This document shows positions 1 through 8,538 of a stretch of DNA of 64,000 nt, in pieces. The position numbers and the translations under genes are program-made. The notes below the pieces were generated by a model. It was given only the letters and a program-made list of their open reading frames with translations, was not told where the DNA came from and did no database searches. Position 1 is the first letter of the stretch. Each line of letters opens with the position of its first letter. The DNA comes from Halanaerobium kushneri (GTDB lineage: Bacteria; Bacillota; Halanaerobiia; Halanaerobiales; Halanaerobiaceae): positions 62,001 through 126,000 of the forward strand of contig NZ_FTNC01000002.1 in the NCBI RefSeq assembly GCF_900156285.1, read 5' to 3'.

Positions 1-489
1 GAGATCAGGAGTAAATAATAAGTCCTCTGCATTATCTATAATCCAGGGACGATTTTTTAAATCTGCAAAAAGTTGAAAAATTGTATTTAACTCCATAAAT
101 TGAATTCCAGTTTCCCGGTAAATTTCTGCTTTAGAAATTTTTTTAAATACTTCCTCCATTAACCCCTCTGTTCGCTGATCTCGATAATGATAAGGAACTG
201 ACATTAAGGTCCCGTTTTCATCTAAAAGACCATAATCCACACCCCAGGTATCAATCCCAACCGAGTCAAGTTGATTAGAGGTTTTTTTAATAGCCTTTTT
301 GATACCTGCTTTTATTTCGTTATACTGTTTTAGGGTATCCCAGTGAAAATCATTATTTAAATAGGTACCACCATTAGAAAATTTATGTAAAACTTCTAAA
401 TCTATTTTCTGGCCATCAAAACTTCCCAGTATTGTTCTACCACTTGATGCACCCAGGTCACAGGCTAATATTTTTTTGCTTTGCGTCAT
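1..489 (-). CDS. rhaB: Rhamnulokinase, N-terminal part (runs off window)
   Basis: This is an open frame of 163 codons that continues past the window edge, so only the N-terminal third is visible. It begins MTQSKKILACDLGASSGR, the FGGY-kinase phosphate-binding start, and later reads VGIDTWGVDYGLLDENG and PYHYRDQRTEG, which resemble rhamnulokinases more than xylulo- or glycerokinases. The enzyme would phosphorylate L-rhamnulose to rhamnulose-1-phosphate, the substrate of the class II aldolase at the other end of the operon. Its start lies 4 bp after the ackA stop, so it belongs to the same transcript. L-fuculokinase is the alternative. The missing part holds the ATP-binding lobe. Confidence 0.82.
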   Translation of the reverse strand, partial: MTQSKKILACDLGASSGRTILGSFDGQKIDLEVLHKFSNGGTYLNNDFHWDTLKQYNEIKAGIKKAIKKTSNQLDSVGIDTWGVDYGLLDENGTLMSVPYHYRDQRTEGLMEEVFKKISKAEIYRETGIQFMELNTIFQLFADLKNRPWIIDNAEDLLFTPDL

Positions 490-493
490 TTAT

Positions 494-1684
494 TTACACC
501 ACCTTGTTGTAGCTTTCTCTGGCAATTACTACTTCTTCATCTGTGTTAACAACTACAATTTTCACTTCAGAATCTTCAGCTGAAATTATTCCTTCCCCTT
601 TAAGATCCTGATTAGCCTTTTTATCTATTTTTATATTTAGATGTTCCAAATTACTGCAGATTTTTTCTCTTAAGAGCACTGAATTTTCGCCAACTCCACC
701 GGCAAAAACAACTGCATCCAGGCCTCCCATCACAGCTGTATAAGCACCAAGATATTTTTGAGCCCGGTGAACTGCGGTCTTAATAGCCAGTTCTGCCATT
801 TTATTACCATCTTCATATGCCTCAACTATTTTTCTGAAATCACTGCTTATCTCGGAAATTCCTTTCCAGCCGCTTTCTTTATTTAAAATTCTGTCCATTT
901 CATCAACAGAAAGATCTTCCTTTCGCATTAAATAAAGAATAGCTGCCGGATCAACATCACCAGAACGAGTTGACTGAACAAGTCCTTCTAAAGGAGTAAA
1001 ACCTGTACTTACTTCATAAGATTTACCGTCTTTAAAAGCGTTAGCAGTACAGCCGCTTCCGAGCATTAAAGAAAATAGTTTTAAATCATTTTTATCTTTT
1101 TGTAAAATTTCTGCTGCTCTATCAGTCATATAATCAAATGTTATGCCGTGGAAGCCATAACGGCGAACAGAGTATTTTTTGTAATATTTATAAGGTATAG
1201 CATAAGTGCGGACATAATCCGGTATTTCTGCATGAAAAGCATTATCAAAAACTGCAACCATCGGTGTCTCAGGTAAAATTTCTTTAAAAATTTCTATCCC
1301 TTTTAAATTAGGTGGATTATGCAGTGGTGCCAGATCAAAACTATCTCTTATAGTATCCATAACTTTTTGATCAATCATTACAGAACCAGTAAAATTCTCA
1401 CCTGCATGAACCACTCGATGTCCAACTACATCAATTTCCTGGTACTTATTTAAAACTTTAATTTCTGGTTTAATCAGTGTTTCTAAAATATGATTGATTG
1501 CTTCACCGTGATTTTTAATCTCTAAAATCTCTTTAAGACTATCATTATCATAGTTTAAATGAAAAATTGCATCTTTACTGCCCAGCTTTTCTACTTTACC
1601 AGAAGCAATTTCTTCTTCAGCTGGCATTTTTAAAATTTTGAATTTAACTGATGAACCTCCACTATTTAAAACAAAAATTTTCAT
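494..1684 (-). CDS. ackA: Acetate kinase
   Basis: This 396-residue protein has the normal family length and starts MKIFVLNSGGSSVKF, the acetate-kinase signature. It also carries the RYGFHG and VFAGGVGEN blocks. It makes ATP and a carboxylate from an acyl phosphate. Inside the BMC operon it would act just after PduL, on lactoyl- or propionyl-phosphate leaving the compartment, and it may also serve general acetate formation with the pta gene at 34800. It has no terminal amphipathic helix of the cargo type, so it is probably cytosolic. It follows pduT by about 13 bp. Confidence 0.95.
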   Translation of the reverse strand: MKIFVLNSGGSSVKFKILKMPAEEEIASGKVEKLGSKDAIFHLNYDNDSLKEILEIKNHGEAINHILETLIKPEIKVLNKYQEIDVVGHRVVHAGENFTGSVMIDQKVMDTIRDSFDLAPLHNPPNLKGIEIFKEILPETPMVAVFDNAFHAEIPDYVRTYAIPYKYYKKYSVRRYGFHGITFDYMTDRAAEILQKDKNDLKLFSLMLGSGCTANAFKDGKSYEVSTGFTPLEGLVQSTRSGDVDPAAILYLMRKEDLSVDEMDRILNKESGWKGISEISSDFRKIVEAYEDGNKMAELAIKTAVHRAQKYLGAYTAVMGGLDAVVFAGGVGENSVLLREKICSNLEHLNIKIDKKANQDLKGEGIISAEDSEVKIVVVNTDEEVVIARESYNKVV

Positions 1685-1697
1685 ACTAAAACCACTC

Positions 1698-2246
1698 CTA
1701 TAATAACTTATCCATTAGATCTTTATGTACTGAGGGAATAAATGATTTTTTGACAAGCAATCCCTTATCAGCAACATTTTTTGCCGCTGTTTCCAGAGCT
1801 ATTTCTACAGAACCAATATCTCCAGTAAATGTTAATACTGCCTTTCCTCCCATTCCCATTGCTGTTCTGACTTCAAGCAGTCTAATCTGAGCTGTTTTAG
1901 CCGCCAGATCAGCTGCAACAATAGCTGAGGCAACAGAAAAAGTTTCAATTACTCCCAGAGCTTTAACCTCTCCTATCTGAACAGCACCTGTTAAGGCAGG
2001 AATTACATCCTGATGAACATTTGCCAGAATAAAACTATCCACAAAAAATTCCTTACTTTCTTTTTGGCCAGTTTCCACAGCACTTTTTACAGAACCGACT
2101 TCTCCATGGAACATAGCCACATACTTACCCGGACAAACAGGTTGAGCCTGCAGCAGCTCTATATGAGCAGATTTGACTATTAAATCTGCTATTTCAATTC
2201 CGGCAGCAATACTATTAAATTCAAGTAGTCCTACAGCTCTATTCAT
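1698..2246 (-). CDS. pduT: Tandem BMC shell protein, PduT-like, Fe-S binding
   Basis: The protein has two BMC domains of about 90 residues each. The start is set at ATG 2246 because GAGAGGTGA lies just upstream; a longer frame to 2261 overlaps the previous gene and lacks this spacing. The fold gives a trimeric pseudohexamer in the shell. Cys38 in QPVCPGKY coincides with the PduT cysteine known to bind a 4Fe-4S cluster at the trimer pore. The stop of pduS lies inside this gene's ribosome site, so the two are translationally coupled. This supports an electron-transfer pair spanning the shell. Confidence in the family is high; the redox role here is inferred. Confidence 0.9.
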   Translation of the reverse strand: MNRAVGLLEFNSIAAGIEIADLIVKSAHIELLQAQPVCPGKYVAMFHGEVGSVKSAVETGQKESKEFFVDSFILANVHQDVIPALTGAVQIGEVKALGVIETFSVASAIVAADLAAKTAQIRLLEVRTAMGMGGKAVLTFTGDIGSVEIALETAAKNVADKGLLVKKSFIPSVHKDLMDKLL

Positions 2247-2250
2247 ATTT

Positions 2251-3573
2251 TCACCTCTCAATAACTATACTTTTTCCAAGTGATTTAATTTTTCCATCAA
2301 TTGCTGCATGTATATTTGCTCCTAAAGAATCAGCTGGTATTTCAGCAATTAAATCTCCTTTTTTTACAAGATCTCCAACTTTAACTACAGGACTTGCCGG
2401 TGCTCCAATATGCTGAGTTAAAGGAAGCTCAACTCGCTTAATCTCTACATTTTTATCAGAAAAAGGAAAATGACTATCATATTCTTTTATTCCCAATCTG
2501 GAAACCAGTCGGGATACTGGAATCTGACGATATTCGCGCATTGGATGAACTGAATCAACTTCTGGATTATCCTCGCGTCTGTAACCATTTTCTGCCAGCT
2601 GTTTTTTTACCTCTACAATAATACTTCGGGGATGAAGCCCCATTGGACAGCCCCAGGTATCACAAGCTCCACACTCACAGCAGAGATCTGCCTGAGTAAA
2701 TAAATCCTTATCTGTATCTATTCCATAAGCAACTCCACGCATAATCATATGTGGTTCAAGAGAATGTCCCAGCAAATTACGTGGGCAGACGTCAGTACAG
2801 GCTCTGCACTGACAGCAGACAGATACCGAGCGTCTAATATCATTTTCAATCGGTACACTGCGGTCGATTATAATTTTATGATCTGCAGGTAAAACCAGAA
2901 TACCTTTGGTGGTTTTAGTTACAACATCCTCTATATTTACCAGTTTACCCATCATCGGTCCACCATCAATCAATTTATAATCTTTAACTGTGGCACCACC
3001 TGCCAGATCAATTATTTTTTTAAGTGAAGTTCCAAGCGGTACTTTTAAAGTTTGCGGATTCTTAACTTCACCATTGATAGTTAAATATTTTTCGGTTAAA
3101 TTCTTTCCTTTCAAAGCTTTATTAACATTTACCAGTGTTTCAATATTAATGACAACAGTATTGACCATTAAAGGAATTCCACCTTCAGGAATAATACGCC
3201 CTGTTACTTCGTAAACAATCTGCTGTTCATCTCCAGCAGGATAAAAGTTCTCCATCTCAAAAATCTCAATCTGCTGATAATCTTTTAAAACTTTATTTAT
3301 ACTGGCTATTTCTTCTTTATATTTAGACTTTAAAGCTATAACAGCTTTTTTTGCCCCCAGCAATTCTCTTGCATCCGCTAAAGCACTGACAAATTCCCTG
3401 GCTTTATATTTCATTAACTGCTGATCAACTTCTAATAGTGGCTCACACTCAGCCCCATTGGCTATTAAAGTATCTACTTCTGCATCCAGTTTTACATGGG
3501 TTGGAAAACCAGCACCGCCAGCTCCAACAACTCCTGCATTCCTTATCAAATCAATAACCTTATTTGCTGCCAT
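2251..3573 (-). CDS. pduS: PduS-like RnfC-type Fe-S flavoprotein
   Basis: The 440-residue protein opens with the glycine-rich GVVGAGGAGFPTH segment and ANGAECEPLL, typical of the RnfC/PduS NADH- and FMN-binding domain. A SLBB-like stretch follows. Two 4Fe-4S motifs lie near residues 250-310 (CCQCRACTDVCP and CCECGACDTWGCP). In the Pdu system PduS is a cobalamin reductase that partners with PduT. No B12-dependent dehydratase is visible here, so a more general role in moving electrons from NADH to the PduT cluster is inferred. The gene sits between pduP and pduT. Confidence 0.9.
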   Translation of the reverse strand: MAANKVIDLIRNAGVVGAGGAGFPTHVKLDAEVDTLIANGAECEPLLEVDQQLMKYKAREFVSALADARELLGAKKAVIALKSKYKEEIASINKVLKDYQQIEIFEMENFYPAGDEQQIVYEVTGRIIPEGGIPLMVNTVVINIETLVNVNKALKGKNLTEKYLTINGEVKNPQTLKVPLGTSLKKIIDLAGGATVKDYKLIDGGPMMGKLVNIEDVVTKTTKGILVLPADHKIIIDRSVPIENDIRRSVSVCCQCRACTDVCPRNLLGHSLEPHMIMRGVAYGIDTDKDLFTQADLCCECGACDTWGCPMGLHPRSIIVEVKKQLAENGYRREDNPEVDSVHPMREYRQIPVSRLVSRLGIKEYDSHFPFSDKNVEIKRVELPLTQHIGAPASPVVKVGDLVKKGDLIAEIPADSLGANIHAAIDGKIKSLGKSIVIER

Positions 3574-3624
3574 TTGCTCACCTCCAATGAAACTTTTTAA
3601 TATAATAATTTAACTGGACTATAT

Positions 3625-5031
3625 TTAATATGAGAACTGAATTCCTCCACAGATTGAAGTTCTTATTTCTCTCGTATAATTTTTAGGAGTACAGATCCCT
3701 TCAAAGGTAGGTTCAGCAATTGAATGAGTATAGTTGCTGTCACCCTCAACATCGAGTCCTGCATAAGAAGGTCCATTAATAACTGAAATTGTAACTTCCA
3801 TTTTTCTTGAGAATTCCGCAATTCTGTCCAGCTGATTAGAATGCAGCATTGCTGTGTGGCCAAAATGCTGTTCTGCTGTTAATGATTTTTCTAAACCTTC
3901 AGCAAAATCATTAACTCTTACCAGAGGTAAAACCGGCAGCATCTGTTCGATCATTACCAGAGGATGATCAAAATCTACGTCCATTACTGCTCCTCTAATA
4001 TTGTCAGGTACATTTATTCCAGCATCATTTAAGATTACTGCAGCATCTTTACCTACATAATCTGGATTTACATGTTCAGGATCTTTTACAACAAGATCTG
4101 TAACTTTATTTATTTCTTCGCCTCTTAATATATAAAAATCATTATTTGCTAATTCTTTTAACAGCTGATCTGCGATTGAATTAACAGCAAAAATTTCTTT
4201 TTCAGCTATACATAAAATATTATTGTCGAAAACAGCTCCATTAATGATATCTTTTGCTGCCTGAGCAATATCAGCACTATCATCTACCAGAACTGGTGGA
4301 TTACCAGGGCCAGCAGCTATAGCTTTTTTGCCACTTGTCAGTGCCATTTCAACTACAGAAGGTCCCCCTGCAGCCATTATCATATCTGTTTCTGGATGTT
4401 TAACAACGGTCTGTACAATTTCTAAACTCACTTTATCTAAGGCAACCACAAGATTTTTTGGGCCGCCAGCTTTTTCAATTGCATCATTAATTAATCTAAT
4501 GATTTCTCTGGTCACTTCCTGTGCTCTTGGGTGAGGACAGATAAAAGTTGAATTTCCTGCAGCCAGCATACAGATAGCATGATTAACAATCTGAGCTATA
4601 GGATGAGTTGTTGGTGCAATTAAAACTACAAAACCAACCGGAACTTTTTCTATCAGAGACAATCCTTCATCACCATCTAAAACTTCAGTTTTTATATCCT
4701 CTAAACCAGGTGTTAAAGTAGCTGAATTAATAATTTTTTGTTTTTTATCCTGCCAGCGTCCTAAGCCGGTTATATCAACAGCCATTTTAGCAAGTCTTTC
4801 TGAATTTTCAACACTAATATTTCTTACAGCTTCAATTAAATCTGCTCTCTGTTCTTTCTTCATTTGCTTATACTTTTTTTGAGCTTTTACAGCTGCTCCT
4901 ACTGCTGAATCAAGATCTGAAAAAATTCCTCTTTTACCTTCAGCAATCTGAGTCTGAGCAGTACCTTTTTTTTCTATATTCTCTAATACAGTTTTAACAA
5001 TCGAAGCGATTTTATTTTCATCTACTGCCAT
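3625..5031 (-). CDS. pduP: CoA-acylating aldehyde dehydrogenase, BMC cargo
   Basis: This 468-residue enzyme matches PduP/EutE acylating dehydrogenases. The catalytic Cys is about residue 274 in FDNNILCIAEKE, and glycine-rich motifs GPGNPP and AAGGPS are present. Residues 3-20 form an amphipathic helix (ENKIASIVKTVLENIEK) joined by a Gln/Thr linker, the usual N-terminal encapsulation peptide. It would oxidise L-lactaldehyde, or propionaldehyde, to the acyl-CoA with NAD+. It lies directly after the vertex protein gene, with GGGAGTGA upstream of the ATG. The operon context favours lactaldehyde; the substrate is an inference. Confidence 0.93.
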   Translation of the reverse strand: MAVDENKIASIVKTVLENIEKKGTAQTQIAEGKRGIFSDLDSAVGAAVKAQKKYKQMKKEQRADLIEAVRNISVENSERLAKMAVDITGLGRWQDKKQKIINSATLTPGLEDIKTEVLDGDEGLSLIEKVPVGFVVLIAPTTHPIAQIVNHAICMLAAGNSTFICPHPRAQEVTREIIRLINDAIEKAGGPKNLVVALDKVSLEIVQTVVKHPETDMIMAAGGPSVVEMALTSGKKAIAAGPGNPPVLVDDSADIAQAAKDIINGAVFDNNILCIAEKEIFAVNSIADQLLKELANNDFYILRGEEINKVTDLVVKDPEHVNPDYVGKDAAVILNDAGINVPDNIRGAVMDVDFDHPLVMIEQMLPVLPLVRVNDFAEGLEKSLTAEQHFGHTAMLHSNQLDRIAEFSRKMEVTISVINGPSYAGLDVEGDSNYTHSIAEPTFEGICTPKNYTREIRTSICGGIQFSY

Positions 5032-5037
5032 TAACTA

Positions 5038-5301
5038 TCACTCCCTAATATCTATATTATCAACAATTCCAACTACAACAGCATCAACTGCTACATCATC
5101 TCTATTCAGTGCTTTGCGGGCACTACTTCCCTCAACTATCAAGACTTTTTCTCCCACTCCAGCTCCCAGGAGATCAACAGCTACAGTTAGTTGAGAATCA
5201 TCTTTAGCCTGATAATCTTTTAGCACTAAAAATTTGGATCCTACCAGTTTTTCATCTTTTCTGGTAGCAATTAAATTACCAACTACCTCCATTATTTGCA
5301 T
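5038..5301 (-). CDS. BMC vertex protein, EutN/CcmL family
   Basis: The 87-residue protein begins MQIMEVVGNLIATRKDEKL, the recognisable start of the EutN/CcmL/PduN family, and ends GIVDNIDIRE. Family members are pentamers that cap the twelve corners of the shell. The ATG has AAGGAGTGA at good spacing. Its stop codon overlaps the ribosome site of pduP, so the two genes are tightly coupled. It is the only pentamer gene in the window, which is enough for a complete shell. Confidence 0.93.
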   Translation of the reverse strand: MQIMEVVGNLIATRKDEKLVGSKFLVLKDYQAKDDSQLTVAVDLLGAGVGEKVLIVEGSSARKALNRDDVAVDAVVVGIVDNIDIRE

Positions 5302-5307
5302 TTAGTT

Positions 5308-5967
5308 TCACTCCTTAATGATCCTGGCTTTTAAACCACACTGAACATCAGCAGCATTTGCATCATCAGTATCTAAATGCATCTGTAAAACCCAGCCTTT
5401 TTTGACTCTAACCTGAACATTTCTTAAAATAACCCCTTTTTTACCTGGGATTTCAACACTGACGATCTCATCATCTTTAACATTCATTTCGGCTGCTGCT
5501 TCAGGTGGCATATGTATATGCCTGTTAGCTCTGATAACCCCTTCTTTTAGAGTTATTGATCCCTCTGGGCCAACCAGAGTTAATGATTCAGAGCCAGAAA
5601 TATTTCCCGAACGTCTTACTGGTGGTTTAATACCTAAGGTAAAAGCGTCTGTCTGGGAAACTTCCACCTGAGTGTGGTCACGAACTGGACCTAGGATTCT
5701 AACATTTTCTATACTTTTAAGTCTTGGTCCAACAAGAGTTACAACCTCATTTGAGGCAAATTCTCCCGGCTGAGCCAGGTCACTTTTTTTGGTGAGTTTA
5801 TATCCCGAACCATATAATTTTTCTAAATCACTCTGAGTAATATGAATATGTCTTACAGAAATTCCAATTGGAATCTTATATTTCGACTGATCAGATTTAA
5901 GACTCTTCTCATTAAGTGATTCTAAAACTTGATCTGTCACCATTTGAATTAAATCACTTTTATCCAC
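5308..5967 (-). CDS. pduL: Phosphate propanoyltransferase PduL, GTG start
   Basis: The protein has the two PduL beta-barrel repeats with zinc-binding histidines in SVRHIHIT and RANRHIHMP. It converts the acyl-CoA made by PduP to acyl phosphate and recycles CoA inside the compartment. The first ATG (5973) lies only 1 nt from AAGGAGG. A GTG two codons later (5967) has 7-nt spacing and is the better start. The N-terminus (DKSDLIQMVTDQVLESL) is an amphipathic helix of encapsulation-peptide type. The length of 219 residues is normal for BMC-associated PduL. Confidence 0.92.
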   Translation of the reverse strand: MDKSDLIQMVTDQVLESLNEKSLKSDQSKYKIPIGISVRHIHITQSDLEKLYGSGYKLTKKSDLAQPGEFASNEVVTLVGPRLKSIENVRILGPVRDHTQVEVSQTDAFTLGIKPPVRRSGNISGSESLTLVGPEGSITLKEGVIRANRHIHMPPEAAAEMNVKDDEIVSVEIPGKKGVILRNVQVRVKKGWVLQMHLDTDDANAADVQCGLKARIIKE

Positions 5968-6018
5968 CTGCATACCTCCTTCTCAGTAAAATATAAATAT
6001 TTATTTAAGAATATATTT

Positions 6019-6291
6019 TTACTTTGGTAATATATCATTAATTCCTTTATCAGGTCTGGCAATTACATCATAATCAACCATTTCACCGACTCTTCCTACC
6101 GCTTCTACTGCAGCATCAACAGCAGCTTTTACTGCTCCAATGTCTCCACGAATAATTACTGAAACATAACCAGAGCCAATCTGTTCATATCCAACTAACT
6201 CTACATTAGCAGCTTTAACCATTGTATCTCCTGCTTCAACTGCTCCAACAAATCCTTTTGTTTCAATCATACCAAGTGATAAACCGGCCAT
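6019..6291 (-). CDS. BMC-H hexameric shell protein 1
   Basis: This 90-residue single BMC domain starts [22 protein letters not shown] and contains the conserved KAANVEL edge region, a Gly-rich pore loop (EQIGSGYV), [11 protein letters not shown] and the terminal IARPD block. It is a canonical PduA/PduJ-like hexamer that tiles the facets and passes small polar metabolites. AAAGGAGGT precedes the ATG. It is one of five BMC-H genes in a row, which suggests facets with several pore types. Confidence 0.93.
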   Translation of the reverse strand: MAGLSLGMIETKGFVGAVEAGDTMVKAANVELVGYEQIGSGYVSVIIRGDIGAVKAAVDAAVEAVGRVGEMVDYDVIARPDKGINDILPK

Positions 6292-6304
6292 TTATGTACC
6301 TCCT

Positions 6305-6595
6305 TTAATTACTTTCTTCTTTTTTTGCCAGAAAAACTCTTTCTGTATCGCTGTGTGGTCTTGGAATAACATGGACAGATTTTATTGTTGTCAGTTTCCC
6401 TGCAGCCTGTTCTCCTGCTTCTATTGCAGCTCGAACTGCTCCAATTTCACCCTGTACCATAACGGTTATTAAACCAGAACCTGAATATATATATTCTCCA
6501 ACTAATTCTACATTAGCAGATTTTAACATCTGATCAACTGCTGCTACAGCTCCTGAAAGACCAATTGTTTCAATAAGTCCCAGAGAATTACCCAT
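6305..6595 (-). CDS. BMC-H hexameric shell protein 2
   Basis: This is a 96-residue single BMC domain (MGNSLGLIETIGLSGAVAAVD ...). The pore loop reads YIYSGSGLIT, one residue longer and more aromatic than in its neighbour, and the C-terminus extends past the RPH block with an acidic/basic tail (DTERVFLAKKEESN). Such tails often modulate assembly or cargo contact. It has a standard ribosome site and lies 13 bp upstream of the next shell gene. Confidence 0.92.
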   Translation of the reverse strand: MGNSLGLIETIGLSGAVAAVDQMLKSANVELVGEYIYSGSGLITVMVQGEIGAVRAAIEAGEQAAGKLTTIKSVHVIPRPHSDTERVFLAKKEESN

Positions 6596-6629
6596 ATTTA
6601 TCTAGCTCCTTTCCCAAAGTTATTTATAC

Positions 6630-7115
6630 TTATTTTGCTTTTGGTAGAATTTTTTCTAATTCATCATGTGGTCTTGGGATTACATGAACAGCTACTAATT
6701 CACCTAATCTAGAAACAGCTTCGCCACCAACATCAGTAGCTGCTTTTACTGCTCCTACATCTCCTCTAACCATTACACATACCAGACCGGATCCTATTTT
6801 TTCTGTTGCAACTAATTCTATATTTGCCGCTTTGATCATTGCATCTGCTGCCTCTGTAGCCGCAGTTAAACCTCTACATTCTACTAATCCAAGTGCCTGT
6901 TTACTCATTTTTTTTACCTCCTGTTTTGGTTCCGAACTTTTTTCTTCACTAACTTTTAGATCAGAATTGATTTCAACTTCTTTTTTATCAGATTTTTTAA
7001 CACTTTCATTATTTTCAGTTTTTTTAGCTTTTACTAAATATCTATCTTCTTTTTTGACAGCATCTTCATTAACTTTATCATTCTTTACTTTTTCTTTACT
7101 ATTATTTTCAGACAT
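6630..7115 (-). CDS. BMC-H shell protein with charged N-terminal extension, probable dual start
   Basis: The last 92 residues form a canonical BMC-H domain ([14 protein letters not shown] to HVIPRPH). Upstream in the same frame lie about 69 residues that are almost only Lys, Glu, Asp, Asn and Ser, predicted disordered. The long form would start at ATG 7115, which overlaps the previous gene's stop (ATGTCTGA). The codons for QEVKKM contain a perfect AGGAGGT followed by 8 nt and ATG 6908, so a short, plain BMC-H is almost certainly also made. PduB/PduB' in the Pdu system is a known parallel, where the extension ties the shell to the core. Confidence 0.85.
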   Translation of the reverse strand: MSENNSKEKVKNDKVNEDAVKKEDRYLVKAKKTENNESVKKSDKKEVEINSDLKVSEEKSSEPKQEVKKMSKQALGLVECRGLTAATEAADAMIKAANIELVATEKIGSGLVCVMVRGDVGAVKAATDVGGEAVSRLGELVAVHVIPRPHDELEKILPKAK

Positions 7116-7407
7116 TGCTGTAATCCACCACACTATTTAAAGAAGAATCCGGTCTGGCAATTACATTTGAGGCAATTACTTCAGTATAATTTGCAGCCTT
7201 TTCTACACCCGCCTCTACTGCTGCCTTAACCGCATCTACGCTACCTCTTAACTTAATGAAAACAACTAAACCGGGTGAACCAGGTTTGCCTTTTGTTGAT
7301 TCAATCGCTGCTAAATCAACATCTGCAGTTTTTAACGCAATATCTGCTGCTAAAATTGCTGGACTAAAACCATAAACTTCTATAAATCCAACTGCTTCTC
7401 TTGCCAT
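7108..7407 (-). CDS. BMC-H shell protein with long pore loop
   Basis: This is a single BMC domain of 99 residues. The start is set at ATG 7407, with GAGGTGA upstream; the apparent GTG further up lies inside that ribosome site. Its pore-loop region, [15 protein letters not shown], is longer than in the neighbouring BMC-H proteins (for example EKIGSGLV) and contains two prolines. This suggests a differently sized or gated pore. The same loop recurs in the second domain of the divergent protein at 8710 (EKSKGGAGTPGLIV), linking the two. The C-terminus reads VIARPDSSL. Confidence 0.88.
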   Translation of the reverse strand: MAREAVGFIEVYGFSPAILAADIALKTADVDLAAIESTKGKPGSPGLVVFIKLRGSVDAVKAAVEAGVEKAANYTEVIASNVIARPDSSLNSVVDYSNV

Positions 7408-7419
7408 TTTTTTCACCTC

Positions 7420-7692
7420 TTATTTTAAATATTTTGTTAAACCAGGATGTGGTCTTGGAATAATTTCAGCACAAAAAACTTCTGCCCTACCACTGACAGA
7501 GTTCTTACCTGCATCTACAGCTGCCTTTACAGAACCAACATCACCTTCTACAACAATAGTAACCAGACCACCGCCAAGATCTTTTTTGGTAGAAAGATGC
7601 TTGACACCGGCGGCCTTGACCATTGCATCAACAACATGAACAGCTGAAACTAAACCTCTAACCTCGATCAATCCAACTGACTGATTGGCCAT
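7420..7692 (-). CDS. BMC-H hexameric shell protein 5
   Basis: This 90-residue BMC domain starts MANQSVGLIEVRGLVSAVHVVD and has KDLGGGLVT at the pore loop, VEGDVGSVKAAV and the IIPRPHPGL end. It is the first shell gene after the aldolase, 20 bp downstream of it, and so probably among the more highly translated. AAAGGGGGT lies upstream of the ATG. The three-glycine pore loop suggests a fairly open pore, as in PduA-type facets. Confidence 0.92.
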   Translation of the reverse strand: MANQSVGLIEVRGLVSAVHVVDAMVKAAGVKHLSTKKDLGGGLVTIVVEGDVGSVKAAVDAGKNSVSGRAEVFCAEIIPRPHPGLTKYLK

Positions 7693-7712
7693 TTTGAGAC
7701 CCCCTTTTTTTA

Positions 7713-8495
7713 TTATTCTAGTTCAGAAATAACTTTCTTGGTAATTTCGCTTACCAGAGTTTCCAGATTATCTTCAGATATATCATTAGTACTGGAATTT
7801 AAATTACTATTTTTTTGATTAGGATTAACTTTACAGGTAGCAGGATGTTTACCCTGAACACCTAACTTTTCTCTAATTTGATATAATCTATCTACATTAT
7901 CATTAGAAATTTCTTTAATTCCACCTAACTGTCTGGCTGTTAGATTAATTTTTGCTGCCAGTTCAATAGTTTCCATTTTAAAATAAGCATTTGTCAAATC
8001 TGTACCTACTGTTAAAGCACCGTGATTTTCCAGAAGTACTCCATCATAACAGTCAAGATATTTACGTACGTTTTCTGGTATCTCCATTGTTGAAGGTGTA
8101 CCATATTCTGCAATTGGCACAGTACCCAGACTTATAATAACCTCCGGCATTATCATGTCATTAAGTGGAATGCCTGCTACTGCAAAGCCAGTTGCTGTTG
8201 GCGGATGAGCATGAACCACAGATTTAACATCATCACGCTGTTTATAAACATCAATGTGCATTTTGAGTTCAGAAGATGGTTTTAACTTACCTGAAATTAC
8301 ATTACCTTCCATATCCGTTTTCACAATCATATCGGGTGTCATAAATCCCTTACTTACACCAGTTGGCGTTGCAAGCAGTTCGTTTTCTCCAATTCTGATC
8401 GATATATTTCCGTCATTAGCAGCTACAAAACCATTCTGATAGATTCTTCTGCCAATTTCGCATATATCTTTTTTTAATTGAAATTCGTTCTTCAT
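7713..8495 (-). CDS. Class II aldolase (L-rhamnulose/L-fuculose-1-phosphate type) with C-terminal cargo peptide
   Basis: The N-terminal 215 residues are a class II aldolase/adducin domain. Zn ligands are in HAHPP (about 95-97) and ENHGAL (about 156), and the catalytic Glu is in SSELKMH. It cleaves a 1-phosphate ketose to DHAP and L-lactaldehyde. The C-terminus adds a Asn/Ser-rich linker and the helix NLETLVSEITKKVISEL, an encapsulation peptide, so the aldolase is probably core cargo and lactaldehyde is made inside the shell. It is the first gene of the operon, right behind the promoter. The neighbouring rhamnulokinase favours rhamnulose-1-phosphate; fuculose-1-phosphate is also possible. Confidence 0.9.
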   Translation of the reverse strand: MKNEFQLKKDICEIGRRIYQNGFVAANDGNISIRIGENELLATPTGVSKGFMTPDMIVKTDMEGNVISGKLKPSSELKMHIDVYKQRDDVKSVVHAHPPTATGFAVAGIPLNDMIMPEVIISLGTVPIAEYGTPSTMEIPENVRKYLDCYDGVLLENHGALTVGTDLTNAYFKMETIELAAKINLTARQLGGIKEISNDNVDRLYQIREKLGVQGKHPATCKVNPNQKNSNLNSSTNDISEDNLETLVSEITKKVISELE

Positions 8496-8538
8496 TTTAT
8501 CACCTCTTTTTTTGTTTTATTTGCTTAATTACAAATAT

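Noticed and set aside
2247-2261. Longer N-terminus for PduT (MRGEN...)
   Set aside because: It overlaps pduS, and its codons are the ribosome site for the ATG at 2246.
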